A DNA stretch of 64,000 nt from Gymnopus androsaceus JB14 (GCA_009733575.1 ML769390.1:248001-312000); one strand, 5' to 3'; positions 1 to 11,553 are shown, counted from the first letter of the stretch. The notes: generated by a model not told the origin, from the letters alone. Numbers and translations are program-made.

Positions 1-69
1 CTCAAAGCCTACCACTGAATTAAGGACGAAGGTTAAGGGAATGAGAGTACTACTGCACCTTGACTCTGC

Positions 70-470
70 TGATAGGGAAAGGTGTTTTGCTCGAAGAACA
101 TATGGAATGTCAAAACCAGACGTGTTGTATCCAGTAATGACATCCTGATCGGCGCGATGAATGAATTCCAGGAAAGCCTTGATCAGAGCCTCCTCACCGA
201 CGCAGGACTGAACATCCACTCCTTCGATAGGCACCCACGAATTCAAAGTTAAGATGCCTCTGTAGAATGGGTCGCCAGTTTTCCCTACGTTTAAGGCTTA
301 GCATGCAGTCGCCACAAGCGGGCGGGTATCACACACATTACATGACGGCGGCAATCTGAACGATAGGCTGAGTCGCCTCAGCTCGTTCCGGGAATATAGC
401 CTTTCCATTTCGACGTGGACGTTTGTTTCGATGTCGAAACTCGGCACTAAAACGGGTGCTATGCGGCCAG
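70..470 (-). pseudogene. Relic of DNA polymerase delta catalytic subunit, exonuclease domain
   Basis: Three blocks on the minus strand match the 3'-5' exonuclease domain of B-family DNA polymerase delta in the right order, but in different frames. At about 425-470 there is an Exo I core (PSFDIE). At about 338-405 there is GKAIFPE followed by PIVQIAAV, the usual continuation. At about 75-280 there is DPFYRGILTLNSW and then the Exo II motif GYNTSGFDIPYVLRAKHL. The acidic residues of Exo I and Exo II are still readable. At least two frame changes and stop codons separate the blocks. The stretch between blocks two and three has a donor-like and an acceptor-like site, so the source was probably a genomic copy and not a cDNA. 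Nothing upstream (above 550) continues the protein. The downstream half would lie beyond the left edge. It could instead be part of a badly sequenced real gene, but the stops make a relic more likely. Confidence 0.6.
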
Positions 471-1257
471 TGGCTCTTTCGCCGAGGTTTGAAACTGGGT
501 GTATCTGTGAATCTATGCAATCAGCATGAGGAGAGAACAAAGGACTACGCATATTACTTCATGCGGAATTCATGTTGGCACGCAGACAACCTGTTGTCAG
601 GTTTGACGGAGGGGAACGCGTTTAACGACAGCGCAATCCATCGCATCCCATGCAACTGGTCACATTAGGCAAAATTAGCGATATAGTAAACCACGTCCAT
701 ATCTTCATATCGTTCGTGAAATATGAGACACGTTCATCGTGCTTTGCAGGAATACCGTGACATGGATACATATCCTGGCTCCCTTCTAGAGAAAGTGAAA
801 GTCAGTCAAGATAATAGTGTGGATAGAATAAATGTACACCAACCTCAGTGATACCAAATACGAGCACTAAAAGCGGGAATAACGCATCGGCGCACTTATA
901 GATATCTTGTTAGAAACATAGAGATAACACTATTTTGTGGTACAGGTCAGATTGTAAATGGACATATACCAAGGGGATACGTATGGATAGGAACCTGTGG
1001 CCTGTTCACCATGTCTGTACGTTTCTGTATTGTCTGAGGACAAGAAATGACTTCCTAACCTTGATTCATCACCTCCACTTTTCCCAATCGTCGGCGAGCG
1101 ACGCATGGGGATAGAAATTTTTGGCTCGTTCAAGTGAAAGCGAGCTTTACTCAGAAAAATTCTATGTCGGTGATTGAGCGGCTTGAAATGGGAGAAACTT
1201 TGGCGCCAGCCACCGGGGAGCCGACACTTTGGGCGCCTGTTTAGCTTGGACTACACC
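471..1257. other. Stretch without a supported gene
   Basis: Only short open frames lacking recognisable motifs occur here. The right part presumably holds the promoter and 5' leader of the plus-strand gene starting near 1258. No repeat or RNA gene was recognised. Confidence 0.4.
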
Positions 1258-2288
1258 ATGACTTCGAGTCCTTTTGATCAGTTTTTCTGCCTGGATGAGT
1301 TGATTCAAGCGTACTATTTGGGGACCCAAAAATTTGTACTTCTTTCACGCGTCACCAAGAAGGAATGGGCAATAGATCTAGGTCTTCAAGGCACTGAAGG
1401 TCGATGGTGGCGGGGAATTTGGAAAGAAAAAGATCTATTAGCTCACTCTGTGCGCAAACTTGCATTGTTCAATGTATGCAACGTGACTGAAAACTTCTTC
1501 TGCATAGGGCCCCAAGTCGTCATCAGATAAACTGCTGGATATCGCGGAACAGGTCGCCGAAAGCATCGTGAAAAATGAAGTAGTCCTAAGTGGATGGACG
1601 ATAGGAAGCCCTAATGCTAAGCTCAAGGTACTGTCACCTGCATATCCAAGCTTTTCAAGTTGAGACTTTGCTTTGCCAGTTACTCTTAGCCGTTTCTTCC
1701 GATAAACCAATCCACTTTCAACTAACTGAGATATCAGCAGAAGAAGCGGCTTCTTATGCTAGTCAAGTCCTTTTCCAAGTACGTTTAAGGTCTGGTCAAA
1801 GAACATGCTCCTGACGCGTCATTCCCTCTGTCAGATCGCCACTCGTGCTCAGTCGCGTAACTGTCAACTTCATGGGACATATGAGGTCCCTGTGGCGAGC
1901 TCTGACGGTAATTTGGTGTTTTTCATCACCGATGTTTCCCCTATGAAAGCTCATGCACCCCTTGCAGCCACACTGGCATCCAGCTCGCTGAAAAGCCTGA
2001 ATCGCGAATCCGGGTCGTCATCCAGTAAAAAGCGCGTCGAATCGGGGTCCCGAAACGCAGCGGCGCAACCTGCACCGTCAAAGAAACGCAAGGAGCGGAG
2101 GGAAAGCTCGTCTTCGGAGCCGGAGGATAGTGAGTGAATTTGAGAGTTGTGCTCCTTTACGTTTATTTACTCGTGGTATAGAACCCAAACCCAAGCTGCC
2201 ACCGAAGCCGAAGGGCGCGTCTCTTGCAAACCCTTCCAAAAAGGCTAGGAAATTCCAACCAGTGCAGTTTGAGAGCGACGATGATTGA
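1258..2288 (+). CDS. PAXX/XRCC4-superfamily-like protein (candidate NHEJ factor)
   Basis: Five exons assemble cleanly: 1258-1449, 1508-1627, 1680-1778, 1835-2129 and 2182-2288. All introns are GT-AG and 48-58 nt long. The protein (about 270 aa) has a beta-rich head (KFVLLSRVTKKEWAIDLGLQ), then a helix (LLDIAEQVAESIVKNEVV), a beta hairpin (LKLLLAVSSDKPIHFQLTEI) and a helix (EEAASYASQVLFQIATRAQS). The tail is serine- and lysine-rich and ends NPSKKARKFQPVQFESDDD. This order and the basic-then-acidic end resemble PAXX, the small paralogue of XRCC4 and XLF that binds Ku during non-homologous end joining. The assignment rests on fold-level resemblance read by eye. An XLF/Nej1-type protein is the main alternative. 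The ATG at 1258 has a good context (caccATG); an in-frame start at 1174 would add 28 residues. Confidence 0.5.
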
Positions 2289-2746
2289 TTCTGCAACGGC
2301 TGTATTTACGCAAACTATCATTCCGCGGTGTGTAAAGACCGCAACGTCGAACGCATTGCCCGTTGAAGTGTTACCATCACGGCTTGCGACCGTGACAGTA
2401 CTCTATCAGACTCTATCATGACAGGAACAATGTACAGCACGGTCGGTACCACTCTACGTGTAATTTTTTTTGTACATACTGGTCTCTGGGTCTGGTCAAT
2501 AATACTACATTTTTGGACCGCGTTCAAGGTCATTCTCGGTATTCATCTAGACTACGCGAATAACGCAAGAATTGACTGACGTGTGAGCATGAATTTACAG
2601 TAAACCAGGCCAGGGCCATTTGCTCTGCGAACGTGGTGAAAGGAGGAGCCTTATCCGCAGGAGATCAATCTGATTTAAAAGTTGCCGGACATATACATTC
2701 TTTCTTTCCCACTTTCACTCACACCTGGAACTTGTCTAGAATCCTC
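2289..2746. other. Intergenic, 3' end and promoter
   Basis: Lies between two tandem plus-strand genes and should contain the terminator of the first and the promoter of the second. No separate gene or repeat was seen. Confidence 0.4.
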
Positions 2747-4426
2747 ATGTCTTCTCAAATGTCCTCGCTGCCTGCTGGCCAGACGAGCGTCGAAGTTATG
2801 TTTCAAAGCATAATGGCTATGATGCAGCAATCTGTATGTATTTTCTATACCAACTTGCTGCATTTCTCAACGGCCATTTGCAGCAAATCGATATTGCAGA
2901 CCTCAAGCACGAATGCTCAGACCTCAAACAGGCCAACGCTAACCTTGAAAGACAATTGCGAGATGGAAACCAGGTAAGTAGCTAGTTATTTTAGCGAAAA
3001 CTAGTGTTGAATCCATATTTCTTCAGATTAATAGCTACTTTCGTCCCAGCACCCCTGGGTTCATGACTCCTGCAGTCCCTTCGAGTCCTACCATGCGAGC
3101 CAAATCGCCTTTCCTTAGTCCTACGCTTCCCCCTTCGTTCCCTTCTCTCTCCGCTTCGGTTCATCAACCGTCTCCTCTAGGTGACAATGCCGTGAACACC
3201 AACTATTTCGGCAATACTCGTGACATTCCTGGATTCTATGTCGTTATTCCTGCTGGCGGCGCTGGTACACGTTTGTGGCCTCTTTCCCGTGAAGGACATC
3301 CCAAGTTCCTTCTCGACCTTACTCTCAAAGGTCGATCTCTCATCCAGGCGACTTGGGATCGTCTTCTTCCATTGACCTCTGCCAGCCGCACAACCATTGT
3401 GGCAGGCCCCAGTCATGTATCCTCTATTCGCGAGCAACTTCCCGACTTGCTTCCTGAAAACATATTCTGTGAACCTACGGCCAAAGATTCCATGGCCGCC
3501 ATTGGTCTCGCTGCAGCTATCCTCGCTCATCGCGATCCTGATGCTGTTATTGGATCGTTCGCTGCCGACCACATGATTTCAGGTGACGAAGCCTTCCTCG
3601 GTGCTGTCGCTGAAGCAGTCGAAATTGCCCGTAACGATTATCTTGTGACAATCGGAATCGCACCCTCACATCCTTCGACCGGATTCGGTTATATCCGTTT
3701 GGGCGACCCTATCAAAATCCACAACGCGCCCAACGCACGGCTTGTTTCCAGTTTCAAGGAAAAGCCTGATGCCCGTACGGCAGCCGCCTACATATCTACC
3801 GGTAAATACCGTTGGAATGCTGGTATGTTCGTGATGAAAGCGACAACTCTTCTCAAATATCTCGAAGAGTACAAGCCCGAGATGAGCGCGGGTTTGAGGA
3901 AGATTGGTGCGGTTTGGGACGACGAAAAGGAGAGGAACACAATCTTGGCCGAGATCTGGCCACAGTTGGAGAAAATTCCTATTGATAATGCTGTTGCTGA
4001 GCCGGCCGCAGAAGTTGGAAGAGTCGCTGTCGTTCCTGCGACATTCGGTAAGATCCTAGTTTCCTGCGAGATACTTGTTCTGACCAAGTCTAGGTTGGGA
4101 TGATGTTGGTGACTTTTCTTCTCTCACCGACCTTTTGCCTGCGGAGGCGAACCAGACTCGCATCTTGGGTGATCCCAACCTTGGTGAGCCCAATATCATA
4201 TTAACCTCTACATGTCGACTAACCGTTCCATCCAGTGCTCACTGATCAGGTCGCCGGAGGAATTGTCGTGCCCGGGTCTGGTCGCTTGATCTCCTGTCTC
4301 GGTGTTGATGATCTAGTCATCGTCGATATGCCCGACTGTCTCCTCGTCACCACTCGTGCACGTTCTCAAGAAGTCAAGCGAATCGTGAAGAAGGCCAAGG
4401 ACCATGGCTGGCAGAAACTTCTCTAA
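2747..4426 (+). CDS. Bacterial-type mannose-1-phosphate guanylyltransferase with N-terminal coiled coil
   Basis: Predicted to make GDP-mannose from mannose-1-phosphate and GTP. Exons: 2747-2833, 2884-2973, 3027-4047, 4094-4183 and 4236-4426. The catalytic part begins FYVVIPAGGAGTRLWPLS, the nucleotide-binding loop of the sugar nucleotidyltransferase fold, followed by HPKFLLDL. Further family motifs are SFAADHMI, STGFGYIRLGD, KYRWNAGMFV and IPIDNAVAEPAA. It ends shortly after a FGWDDVGDF motif split by an intron. Overall it resembles the short bacterial (actinobacterial-looking) ManB/ManC type and not fungal PSA1/SRB1, because the hexapeptide-repeat C-terminus is missing. The first two exons and part of the third add about 115 residues: a predicted coiled coil (DLKHECSDLKQANANLERQL) and a Ser/Pro-rich linker unlike bacterial homologues. 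All introns sit in good GT-AG context, so the gene is adapted to a fungal host. Bacterial origin is inference. Confidence 0.85.
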
Positions 4427-4645
4427 TAGAACCAAGCGCGTGCGTTACCTAGGACTTTGAAAATCCATTCCTTTTCTTTCCTCGTCGTTTATTTTTTCGG
4501 ATACTCTATAGGATGTTATAACTCGGTTTCTTTCTTCACTACTACACCCAGAAAAAATACCTTGTACAATCATAATATCAAGGACACTGGACAAAATAAT
4601 AATTATTGCATACCCAATACCATTCCATTTCAAAGGATATACAGA

Positions 4646-5584
4646 TCAGTCGCTCTTTTCGCTGAATTCCTTGTATTCAACTTCAAGGCCTCCCAAGCCT
4701 CGTCCGATCCACCTCCCTAGCACTATGTTTGCGAGACGACCGGTCCAGAGCGGGAAATCAACGAGAACGACATCTGCATGGTCAAGGAAAGCGAGCATCT
4801 GGAATAGGTTGGGAGATTTGCCTTGCATCACAGCAGAGGATAAGTAACCGTAAAAATTGTGGATAAATGTATCGTCAAAGCTAGAAAGTACATAATCAGT
4901 GGGCTGTCGAATGAAAAGCAACAAAATCATACACACCCAGCATTTGGTCCTCCGCTCAACAGTGATATGTACATCGAGATCGACACCTGATTCGGGGTCT
5001 GACCAGAACTTTAGGGAAAAAGATCGGTCGTGTGAGGAGTGTAAAAGCGCCGCGAATGCACGTACAGTGTGGTATTGATATGGAGGAATCGTCACGCTCT
5101 CACCAGCAAGTAGTTTCCCCTCCTTCCCATTTAACAAGTAACGCAAGACTCCGCTTTGCTAAGGTATATTGGTTTGATATTCCCATATTGGAGAGACCAC
5201 GTAGCTCACCACGTCAAACCTTTCCGTCTGGTAGAGATGCCAGTGATACGGAGCTAGAAGAACATTAGTCTATTCGATGAATGAACAAAGATACAATTGT
5301 ATATAGCTTACGCGTAGCGGTGGATGAACGACCAACGCCAGTGTGGGGGTTTGAATGCTTGAAAACTTGACGGGAGGTGAATGAATGCTCATCACTCTGG
5401 ACAAACCAGGTCCTCAAAGCACCGTCGAAGAAGTTCCACGCGCCGTCTGGATCGCGCCTAGGTTGTTGGAGATCAACCTATGTGGTATAAGGAGATTAAC
5501 TCTCGCAGGGAGACGATACTTGCCTTGGGGAATAAGAGCGACATGGCAGAAGACAAGTTGCTGGGAAAGCTTCTGAAGCTCCAT
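4646..5584 (-). CDS. Cupin-domain protein of the Agaricomycete type
   Basis: Read from ATG at 5584 down to the stop at 4646, with at least five short introns. N-terminal exon: MELQKLSQQLVFCHVALIPQ. Then DPDGAWNFFDGALRTWFVQS and SFTSRQVFKHSNPHTGVGRS. The cupin barrel follows: HWHLYQTERFDV, LRYLLNGKEGKLLAGESVTI, PPYQYHTFWSDPESG and LDVHITV. HWH and the later H of YQYHT are candidate metal ligands. The C-terminal part (DDTFIHNFYGYLSSAV) is hydrophobic. Substrate unknown; cupins range from dioxygenases to storage proteins. It is divergent to the amino acid permease, 232 bp apart. One boundary (near 4870-4940) is uncertain. Confidence 0.75.
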
Positions 5585-5816
5585 GAGCTTGCTGTCTATC
5601 TATCTAATCTTGGAAGTCATCAATTGCGTAAACTTAGGCATTGCTATTCAACGAAAGTTCAAGTTATTGTAGAGTAGCAAGAGTAATGTACTTAAAATCA
5701 CTGCCAATAATGTTGCAAGAGCGCCTGAAGACCGCGACCCGCGCGCTTCAAAGTTGATGGCTTCACCATCGCGTAATAAGGCGAGCTTTTAGCTTTTCAA
5801 TTCTATACATACTTGA
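5585..5816. promoter_or_regulatory. Divergent promoter between cupin gene and permease
   Basis: The 232 bp between the two start codons (5584 minus, 5817 plus) must hold both promoters. No element was identified with certainty. Confidence 0.4.
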
Positions 5817-8258
5817 ATGGCAGGCAATGATCCTTTCCGTTCCACGAACATGTCCCAGCAAGATGACACAAAACCAGGACCACCTACCTCGGATTATGGT
5901 GCTACAGCATCTGGGAGCAATTCGCGGGACATAGAAAATGCTCCAGCAGACATAACTAAAGGACATGGAAAGCTTCATCGAGGACTTTCAGCTAGGCAAG
6001 TTCAGATGATCGCTATCGCAGGAACCATAGGCACCGGACTATTCCTCGGTACAGGAAAAAGTCTCGCTACAGGTAGCTACTGCCAGGTCTCTACGAGTTC
6101 TTTTTCACTAACTTGGCAATTAGGTGGGCCAGCTAGCATTCTCATTTGCTATGCTATTGTCGGGTTCATCGTCTATGTCACCCTTCTCCTGCTAGGCGAA
6201 ATGGCTACACAGTACCCTGTCGCAGGTTCATTCAATGCTTATACGACGAGGTTTTTCTCTCCTTCGTACGGATTTGCCTTGTCCTGGAACTATTGGTTCA
6301 ACGATGCGGTTTCTGTCGCGTCAGATTTGACTGCTGCTCAGCTGGTTCTGCAATTCTGGACAGTGCAGCATTCGTGGATCGTAAGCTTGGTATTCTGGGT
6401 GTTTTTGGTGGGAATCAATGCGATACATGTACGAGCGTATGGGGAGCTAGGTAAGAGCTTCTTTAGTTCATAAAATCTCTTCAATTCGTATCTTACATCT
6501 TATTCCAGAGTATTGGCTAGCATTCCTAAAAGTAATCACAATCATAATCTTCATCATTCTGGGCATCCTCGTCAATGTAGGCGTAAACGAATCGCACGAA
6601 TACATCGGTGCTCGATACTGGCATATTCCAGGCGCACCATTTGTTGGAGGCTTTGGAGGATTTGCTCGAGTCTTTGTGACTGCTAGCTTTGCCTGTTCGT
6701 TCGAGCTTCCATTTCCTTTATGTATTACTCTGACGCACCTTATTAGATGGCGGGACAGAAAGTCTTGGAATCACGGCTGGAGAGGTGCGAGTGTATATTA
6801 TCACCATATGCAGCTGTAAAACTGATTGGAAAACGGAAGACCAAGAATCCAAGTAAGAATATGCCGAGAGTGGTAAAATTTGTGTTTTGGCGGTTCGTTA
6901 TTGCGCCATTGCACGTCTGTAACTCGACAATTCTGATATCTTTCTCTTTCTAGGATCTTGCTATTCTACCTTTTGAGCATCTTGCTCATAGGATTGAATG
7001 GTGCGTTTTGAAGTAACCACGTTTACAGCGTTTCTAAACGATCTTTTCAGTTCCTTGGGATTATCCCAATCTTTCAAACAGCTCAGCTACAACGTCCCCA
7101 TTCACGCTTGTGTTCAAAGAAGCAGGCTCAAGTGAGTTGTGAAAACCCATCTCCATTAGCAATTTCCTTATCTTATTTAACTAGATGCCGCTGCTTCTTT
7201 CATGAACACTGTTGTCCTCACCTCCGTCTTGTCTGCTGGGAACCATGCACTTTTCGCGGGAACCCGCGTTCTGTACGGTATGTATGCATCCTCATTGCCC
7301 TCAGGTTGACTTTATACACTTCCAGGCTTGTCCGTAACCTCGCCTCGTCAAGCGCCGGCTATCTTTTCCTGGACTTCAGCAAACGGTGTTCCTCTTCCCG
7401 CTTTGTTGCTCACCAGCTCCATCAGCGCCCTGTGTTTTGGTAGCAGTTTCATTGGAAGCGGCACACTTTGGGGATGGTTGCAAAACATCGTTGGTGTGTC
7501 TAATCAGGTTTGTTTCCCTAGCTACGAATCGGAGGACATGGCGGTTGACGATGATGAAATGTAGATCGCTTGGTTCTCAATTGGGGTTGCAAGTTGGCGG
7601 TTCCGCAAAGCTTGGGTGGCTCAAGGCCGTTCTTTAGACGAACTCAAATTTCGTGCAGGATGGACTTGGCCTTGGGGACCTCCATTTGTGGTATGATTGT
7701 TCCAACGCAAACCATTTTTTCAAGTCTTAGCTATTTTCCTTTCGTCTAGGCTATCACAGTGGCTGCAATCATCATCAGTATGTCTACATCCCTCCTAGTG
7801 CTGTGTACCCGCTCACCTTGTCTTTTCCAGTCCAAGGATGGTCCTCCGTCATCCCAACCTTCTCAGCCGTTGATTTCGTCTCGTTCTATATCGAAATACC
7901 GGTCATCATAGTCATGTACATCGTCTGGGTGCTTACGCGCCCTTTACGATCCCCTGCCAGACTTCCAGAGCCAGGTTCCGATAACGGAGCGAGCACCACC
8001 TTAAGTGGACCTCGAAATCCTCGGTCCCCATCACAAACGCCACTTGTCGGCAGACGCTCTTCATCTACAGACCGGGGAAGGGCAGGGAGAACTACGCGGT
8101 ATTTTGACGTTGTGGATGTGCATACGGTGGATTTGTACCGAGATGAGCACGAGGAGGAGGAAGGAGATCGGATGGACGATGAGGAGAGGGAAAAGCGGAT
8201 GAAAAGCACCAATTCTGTACAAAGGACCTTATGGAAGCTGTTCTATCTGGTCGTTTAG
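5817..8258 (+). CDS. Yeast-type amino acid permease (AAP/YAT family)
   Basis: Plasma-membrane amino acid/proton symporter of the APC superfamily. The cytosolic N-terminus is followed by LHRGLSARQVQMIAIAGTIG TGLFLGTG, the hallmark TM1 of yeast-type permeases. Next come GPASILICYAIVGFIVYVTL, LLGEMATQYPVAGSFNAYTT, SPSYGFALSWNYWFNDAVS and, across an intron, the GGTESLGITAGE motif. Later segments include SVLSAGNHALFAGTRVLYG and SPRQAPAIFSWTSANGVPLP. About twelve membrane spans are expected. At least ten exons; the first are 5817-6072 and 6124-6450. The C-terminal tail is long, charged and acidic (RDEHEEEEGDRMDDEER), a likely site for endocytic regulation. An alternative start 33 bases downstream (MSQQDD) is possible. 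The exact substrate cannot be told. Confidence 0.9.
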
Positions 8259-8488
8259 CTGTATTTGGGACAATAATATCAGTATCCTGTAACAACCGAC
8301 TGTTTCTTTTTTAGGGAGGCAATCTTCCTCCTTCCGAGAAATGCAGTATTATGCAGTAGTGGAGGGGCGGCATTGTCGGGAAGATTTGGAACCGATGCAT
8401 CGGCGTCAAAGCTGTGGTGATCATCTTCTCAAAAAGTACAAAATATGTTATTTTGTGATTGGGTTCTTCCTGTTCACTGCGTTCTATC

Positions 8489-9155
8489 ATGAAGCTCTTA
8501 CTATCTCAGGCTCGAATGCGCGCTCTCTCTTATCTGTCGCTTTTCGCGATAATTTTCCTCCTTCTTGCACCTAATGTATTCGCAAAAGGCGGTGGAGGCC
8601 ATTCAAGCTCAGAATCAGAGGGCTCGAGCAGCTCGGAGCCTAAAAAGTCTTCACCTTCATCTTCATCTTCATCTTCATCAGGCTCTACATCGGTTATAAT
8701 TCACACCAGCTCAAATAGATGTGTATATCAGAATACGTGCGTCTTGGTCTTTCCAAGTTTTTGGTATCTAATCTTCACCTTAAATTTTACAGAAATCAAG
8801 GTGTAGCCTGTCCGAAGAGTTCATCTACCATTGCCGCAATAGTCATCGGAAGCAGTAAGCTGTATATCATTTCAACCTGTCCCAGTGCTCACTATTACAC
8901 ATTCCAGTTATCGGAGCTGTCCTCCTCGCATTCCTCACTTGGTTTGCGTACAAACGGTGGTACATCCCTAGACGTGAGCGGAAGAAGATGAACATGCTGG
9001 CAAGAGGGACGGAGCAGAATACTGGCCCTTACCAGCCATTGGATGGCCACGTTCACCCAGAAGGCATGGCGTATGCTCCTTCCGTCATGTCAGATTACAC
9101 AGTGGTTGGAGAAGATGTGCCAAAAAAGAAAATATCTATGCCGGAGCCTGTTTAA
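8489..9155 (+). CDS. Small type I membrane protein with Ser-rich ectodomain
   Basis: Three exons. A clear signal peptide (ALSYLSLFAIIFLLLAPNVF, cut near AKGGGG) precedes a serine-rich low-complexity ectodomain with a (TCTTCA)n-coded Ser run. A short segment with two cysteines follows (NRCVYQN and VACPKSSS). A single membrane span (STIAAIVIGSIIGAVLLAFL) leads into a basic cytosolic start (YKRWYIPRRERKK) and a tail with tyrosines (NTGPYQPLD, SDYTVVGED). Introns lie around 8736-8791 and 8855-8907 with good GT-AG ends and keep the frame. No family was recognised. The layout suggests a cell-surface or cell-wall-facing protein; function unknown. Confidence 0.7.
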
Positions 9156-9271
9156 TGATACAGAAGGACTGCTTGGAACTGGGATTACAGTGTAATATAG
9201 TTTGTAAAACTATTGATCGTGTTGTTTTCGTTTCCGCGATGTCTATATATTCTATGTACTCTAAGGCCCCG

Positions 9272-11218
9272 CTACATCTTCACCCACGTCCCGGACCCAG
9301 CAACAGGCATGGATATCGAGCGTCCAATCTTCATAAGCGATGGCGGGCGAACAGGTACCGAAGAAGCATCAGACCCACTTTCCTGTGCCAGTGCTCCAAG
9401 ACTAAATGAGGATGTGTGCGTCTTTCGGGAGAAAACCGTGCCCAATGCGAGTGTTGTTTTTCGTCGGCGCTGACTGATGGAGGTTTGCACGGACGGAGGC
9501 GAACTTGGAGTCTCCAAGGATGATGATGATAGCGATGATATAGTGAATACAGGGGATGTGGCATTCGTATTCGGAGATAGTGCGGTCGATTCCAGCTCCT
9601 TTGCAGAGCCCGGAAAGGATACTGGTGGTTCGGACAACGATATCGGCGAGAGCGTAGGTTTATCACCCTGAACAAAGCTCAAATCCCCAAACACGTCTTT
9701 CTTGGTGTTCTCCTGCGGTACTGGATTTGATTTAGAACGGACCATGGAGGGAGGGTGTAAACTGGAGGATTTAGTAGTTTGCATCCGTGAAGTGCCCATA
9801 CCAGGTCTAATGATCATTGTTTTCGCCCTCCTGATACCTGGTTGTTCCGGCTTCACCTCCTCTTCATCGTCAGGGCGCGACGAAGGCCTCCATCGGACAC
9901 TAATCACCTTTTCATCCCACAAAAATTTGTCTTTACTGAGGTTCAGACTCCTCGCGCGCGCTTCAAAGAGTCTTCGAGCGCCATCTGCGGTGAAGCTTCC
10001 GCTTTTCATCGCCTGCGTGAGCGGGAGTAGTGGACCACGGAGTAACGGGACATCCTTGATCAACGACTCGAGCCAAAGGCCGCAGGATTGAATGTCCGTG
10101 GAAAATGGTGATAAGGGAGATGCGGCGGCGTGAGGAGATATCTGGCGAGCTCTGCGGAAGTTGGTGAAATAATACTTGACTGGGTATCGGGAGCGGTCAA
10201 ACGTCCATTTCTGCGGAGAAGCGAATGCCTTGGGGTCGGAGGATATGTCCATCATGAACATTTCGACCTCCTTGGTCTTGCCTGTTTCTAAACCTGGCGG
10301 TGAAAGTGGTTCGTCGAAGCCGCCCCAGACGACACCATTCTCGTGAAGAAAAGCTAATCCTTCAAAAACCTGCCGGAGAAAGTCGATCCAATGCGCGACA
10401 TTCCCTTGTTCTTCTTTATTGTCTAGTGGAACTAAGGGCGGGTGGAACAGATAAATAGTGGATCCTTTGGACGGATCATCTTCGCGTGTTCTCTCAACAG
10501 CTCTCAAGATCATAGGGAAAGGATTCCACGGATCTGAGCGGAGCTCCGGAGTGTTGAGAGCGAGAAGGAGGACAATAATAGGAGTGTCGTCGTTTATTGA
10601 GGGTTCTAATGGATTTGGGTTCGCTGGGAGGCTCAGTCTGTGCAATGTCAGAGGTGCAGTCTGGTCAGAGTTTGGAGGGAAGATTGGGACCTAAAATAAA
10701 GCAAAATGGTCGGGAAAAGATGCCAGAGATTGTATAGAGGTAGAACGTACGTAAAATTCGTCGCAGTTGCCGGTATATTGCTCAGGAAGAGAGTCCACGA
10801 GATGTTCAAAGTCGCTACACTCAGTGTAAGAATGAGGCAGCTTTGTACGATTTGAAGCTACCTACAGATCGTCCCATGCTAGGCTGCTTGTGTCGCTTGC
10901 TTCGCTTTCTGCATCATCATGATTGCTCTCTAAGCGAGCAGCAAGACACGCTGTATAAAGAGCAGTGAGCCTGTCATCGTCATCTTCCTGGTCATTTCCC
11001 TCGACCAGATTTGAGCCCATTCGCTGCAAAGGAAAGCCCATATACAGTCCTTCCTCTTCGTCGAGATCGCTAATTTCAATAGTATCGTCGCTATCGTCGC
11101 TCTGCGTTGCACTCGACCTGTTCCGGTGTAATGGAGAAGGAGCCATATGGTCAGGCGAGCGAGAAATTGGACGACCAAGGACAGAATCCAACCCTGGCGG
11201 CGCATGAGGCGAAAGCAT
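9272..11218 (-). CDS. Kinase-fold protein with degenerate catalytic motifs (probable pseudokinase)
   Basis: Three exons on the minus strand, about 610 aa, starting at 11218. The N-terminus is acidic and Ser-rich (SDDSDDTIEISDLDEEEG). The middle region, about residues 140-400, matches the pattern of fungal protein-kinase-like proteins: WIDFLRQVFEGLAFLHENGV takes the place of the helix before the catalytic loop, EVEMFMMD that of the N-I-M-M-D segment, and YPVKYYFTNFRRARQ that of the Y-Y-F-T-D-F-G region. The HRD Asp is absent (VVWGGFDEP) and DFG reads NFR, so classical phosphotransfer is unlikely. The tail of about 200 residues is basic, Ser/Pro-rich and disordered. Function unknown; a scaffolding role is inference. 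Confidence 0.7.
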
Positions 11219-11553
11219 TGTGTTGGATGAGAATAGGAATGTTTTGGAATGAAATAAGACTATTTCATTATTCGGCCCCTGAGTGCTGAGTGTCTTGGCC
11301 TAACGATCAGGCGAAATTCATATGGCGAAATTCAGATTTTGGCCAACACGAGTTTGCTGTCCAAGTGCTGATGCATGATGAAGTAACTAAACAGGCCTAC
11401 AGGTCGTGGAATGAGGAACGAAGCAAGCATCAAGCATAATTGATAGCTACAATATTTATATACGCACGCTTAAATAATCGCACTGCTCAAGCTTTACTCT
11501 GACTGTGAACAATTTTTCAAGGGACTTAGAATCTAAGTTAACCAAAATATCAA
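11219..11553. other. Intergenic
   Basis: 335 bp between the start of the kinase-fold gene and the stop of APN1, both on the minus strand. AT-rich, with no gene seen; expected to hold the kinase-fold gene promoter and the APN1 3' end. Confidence 0.4.
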
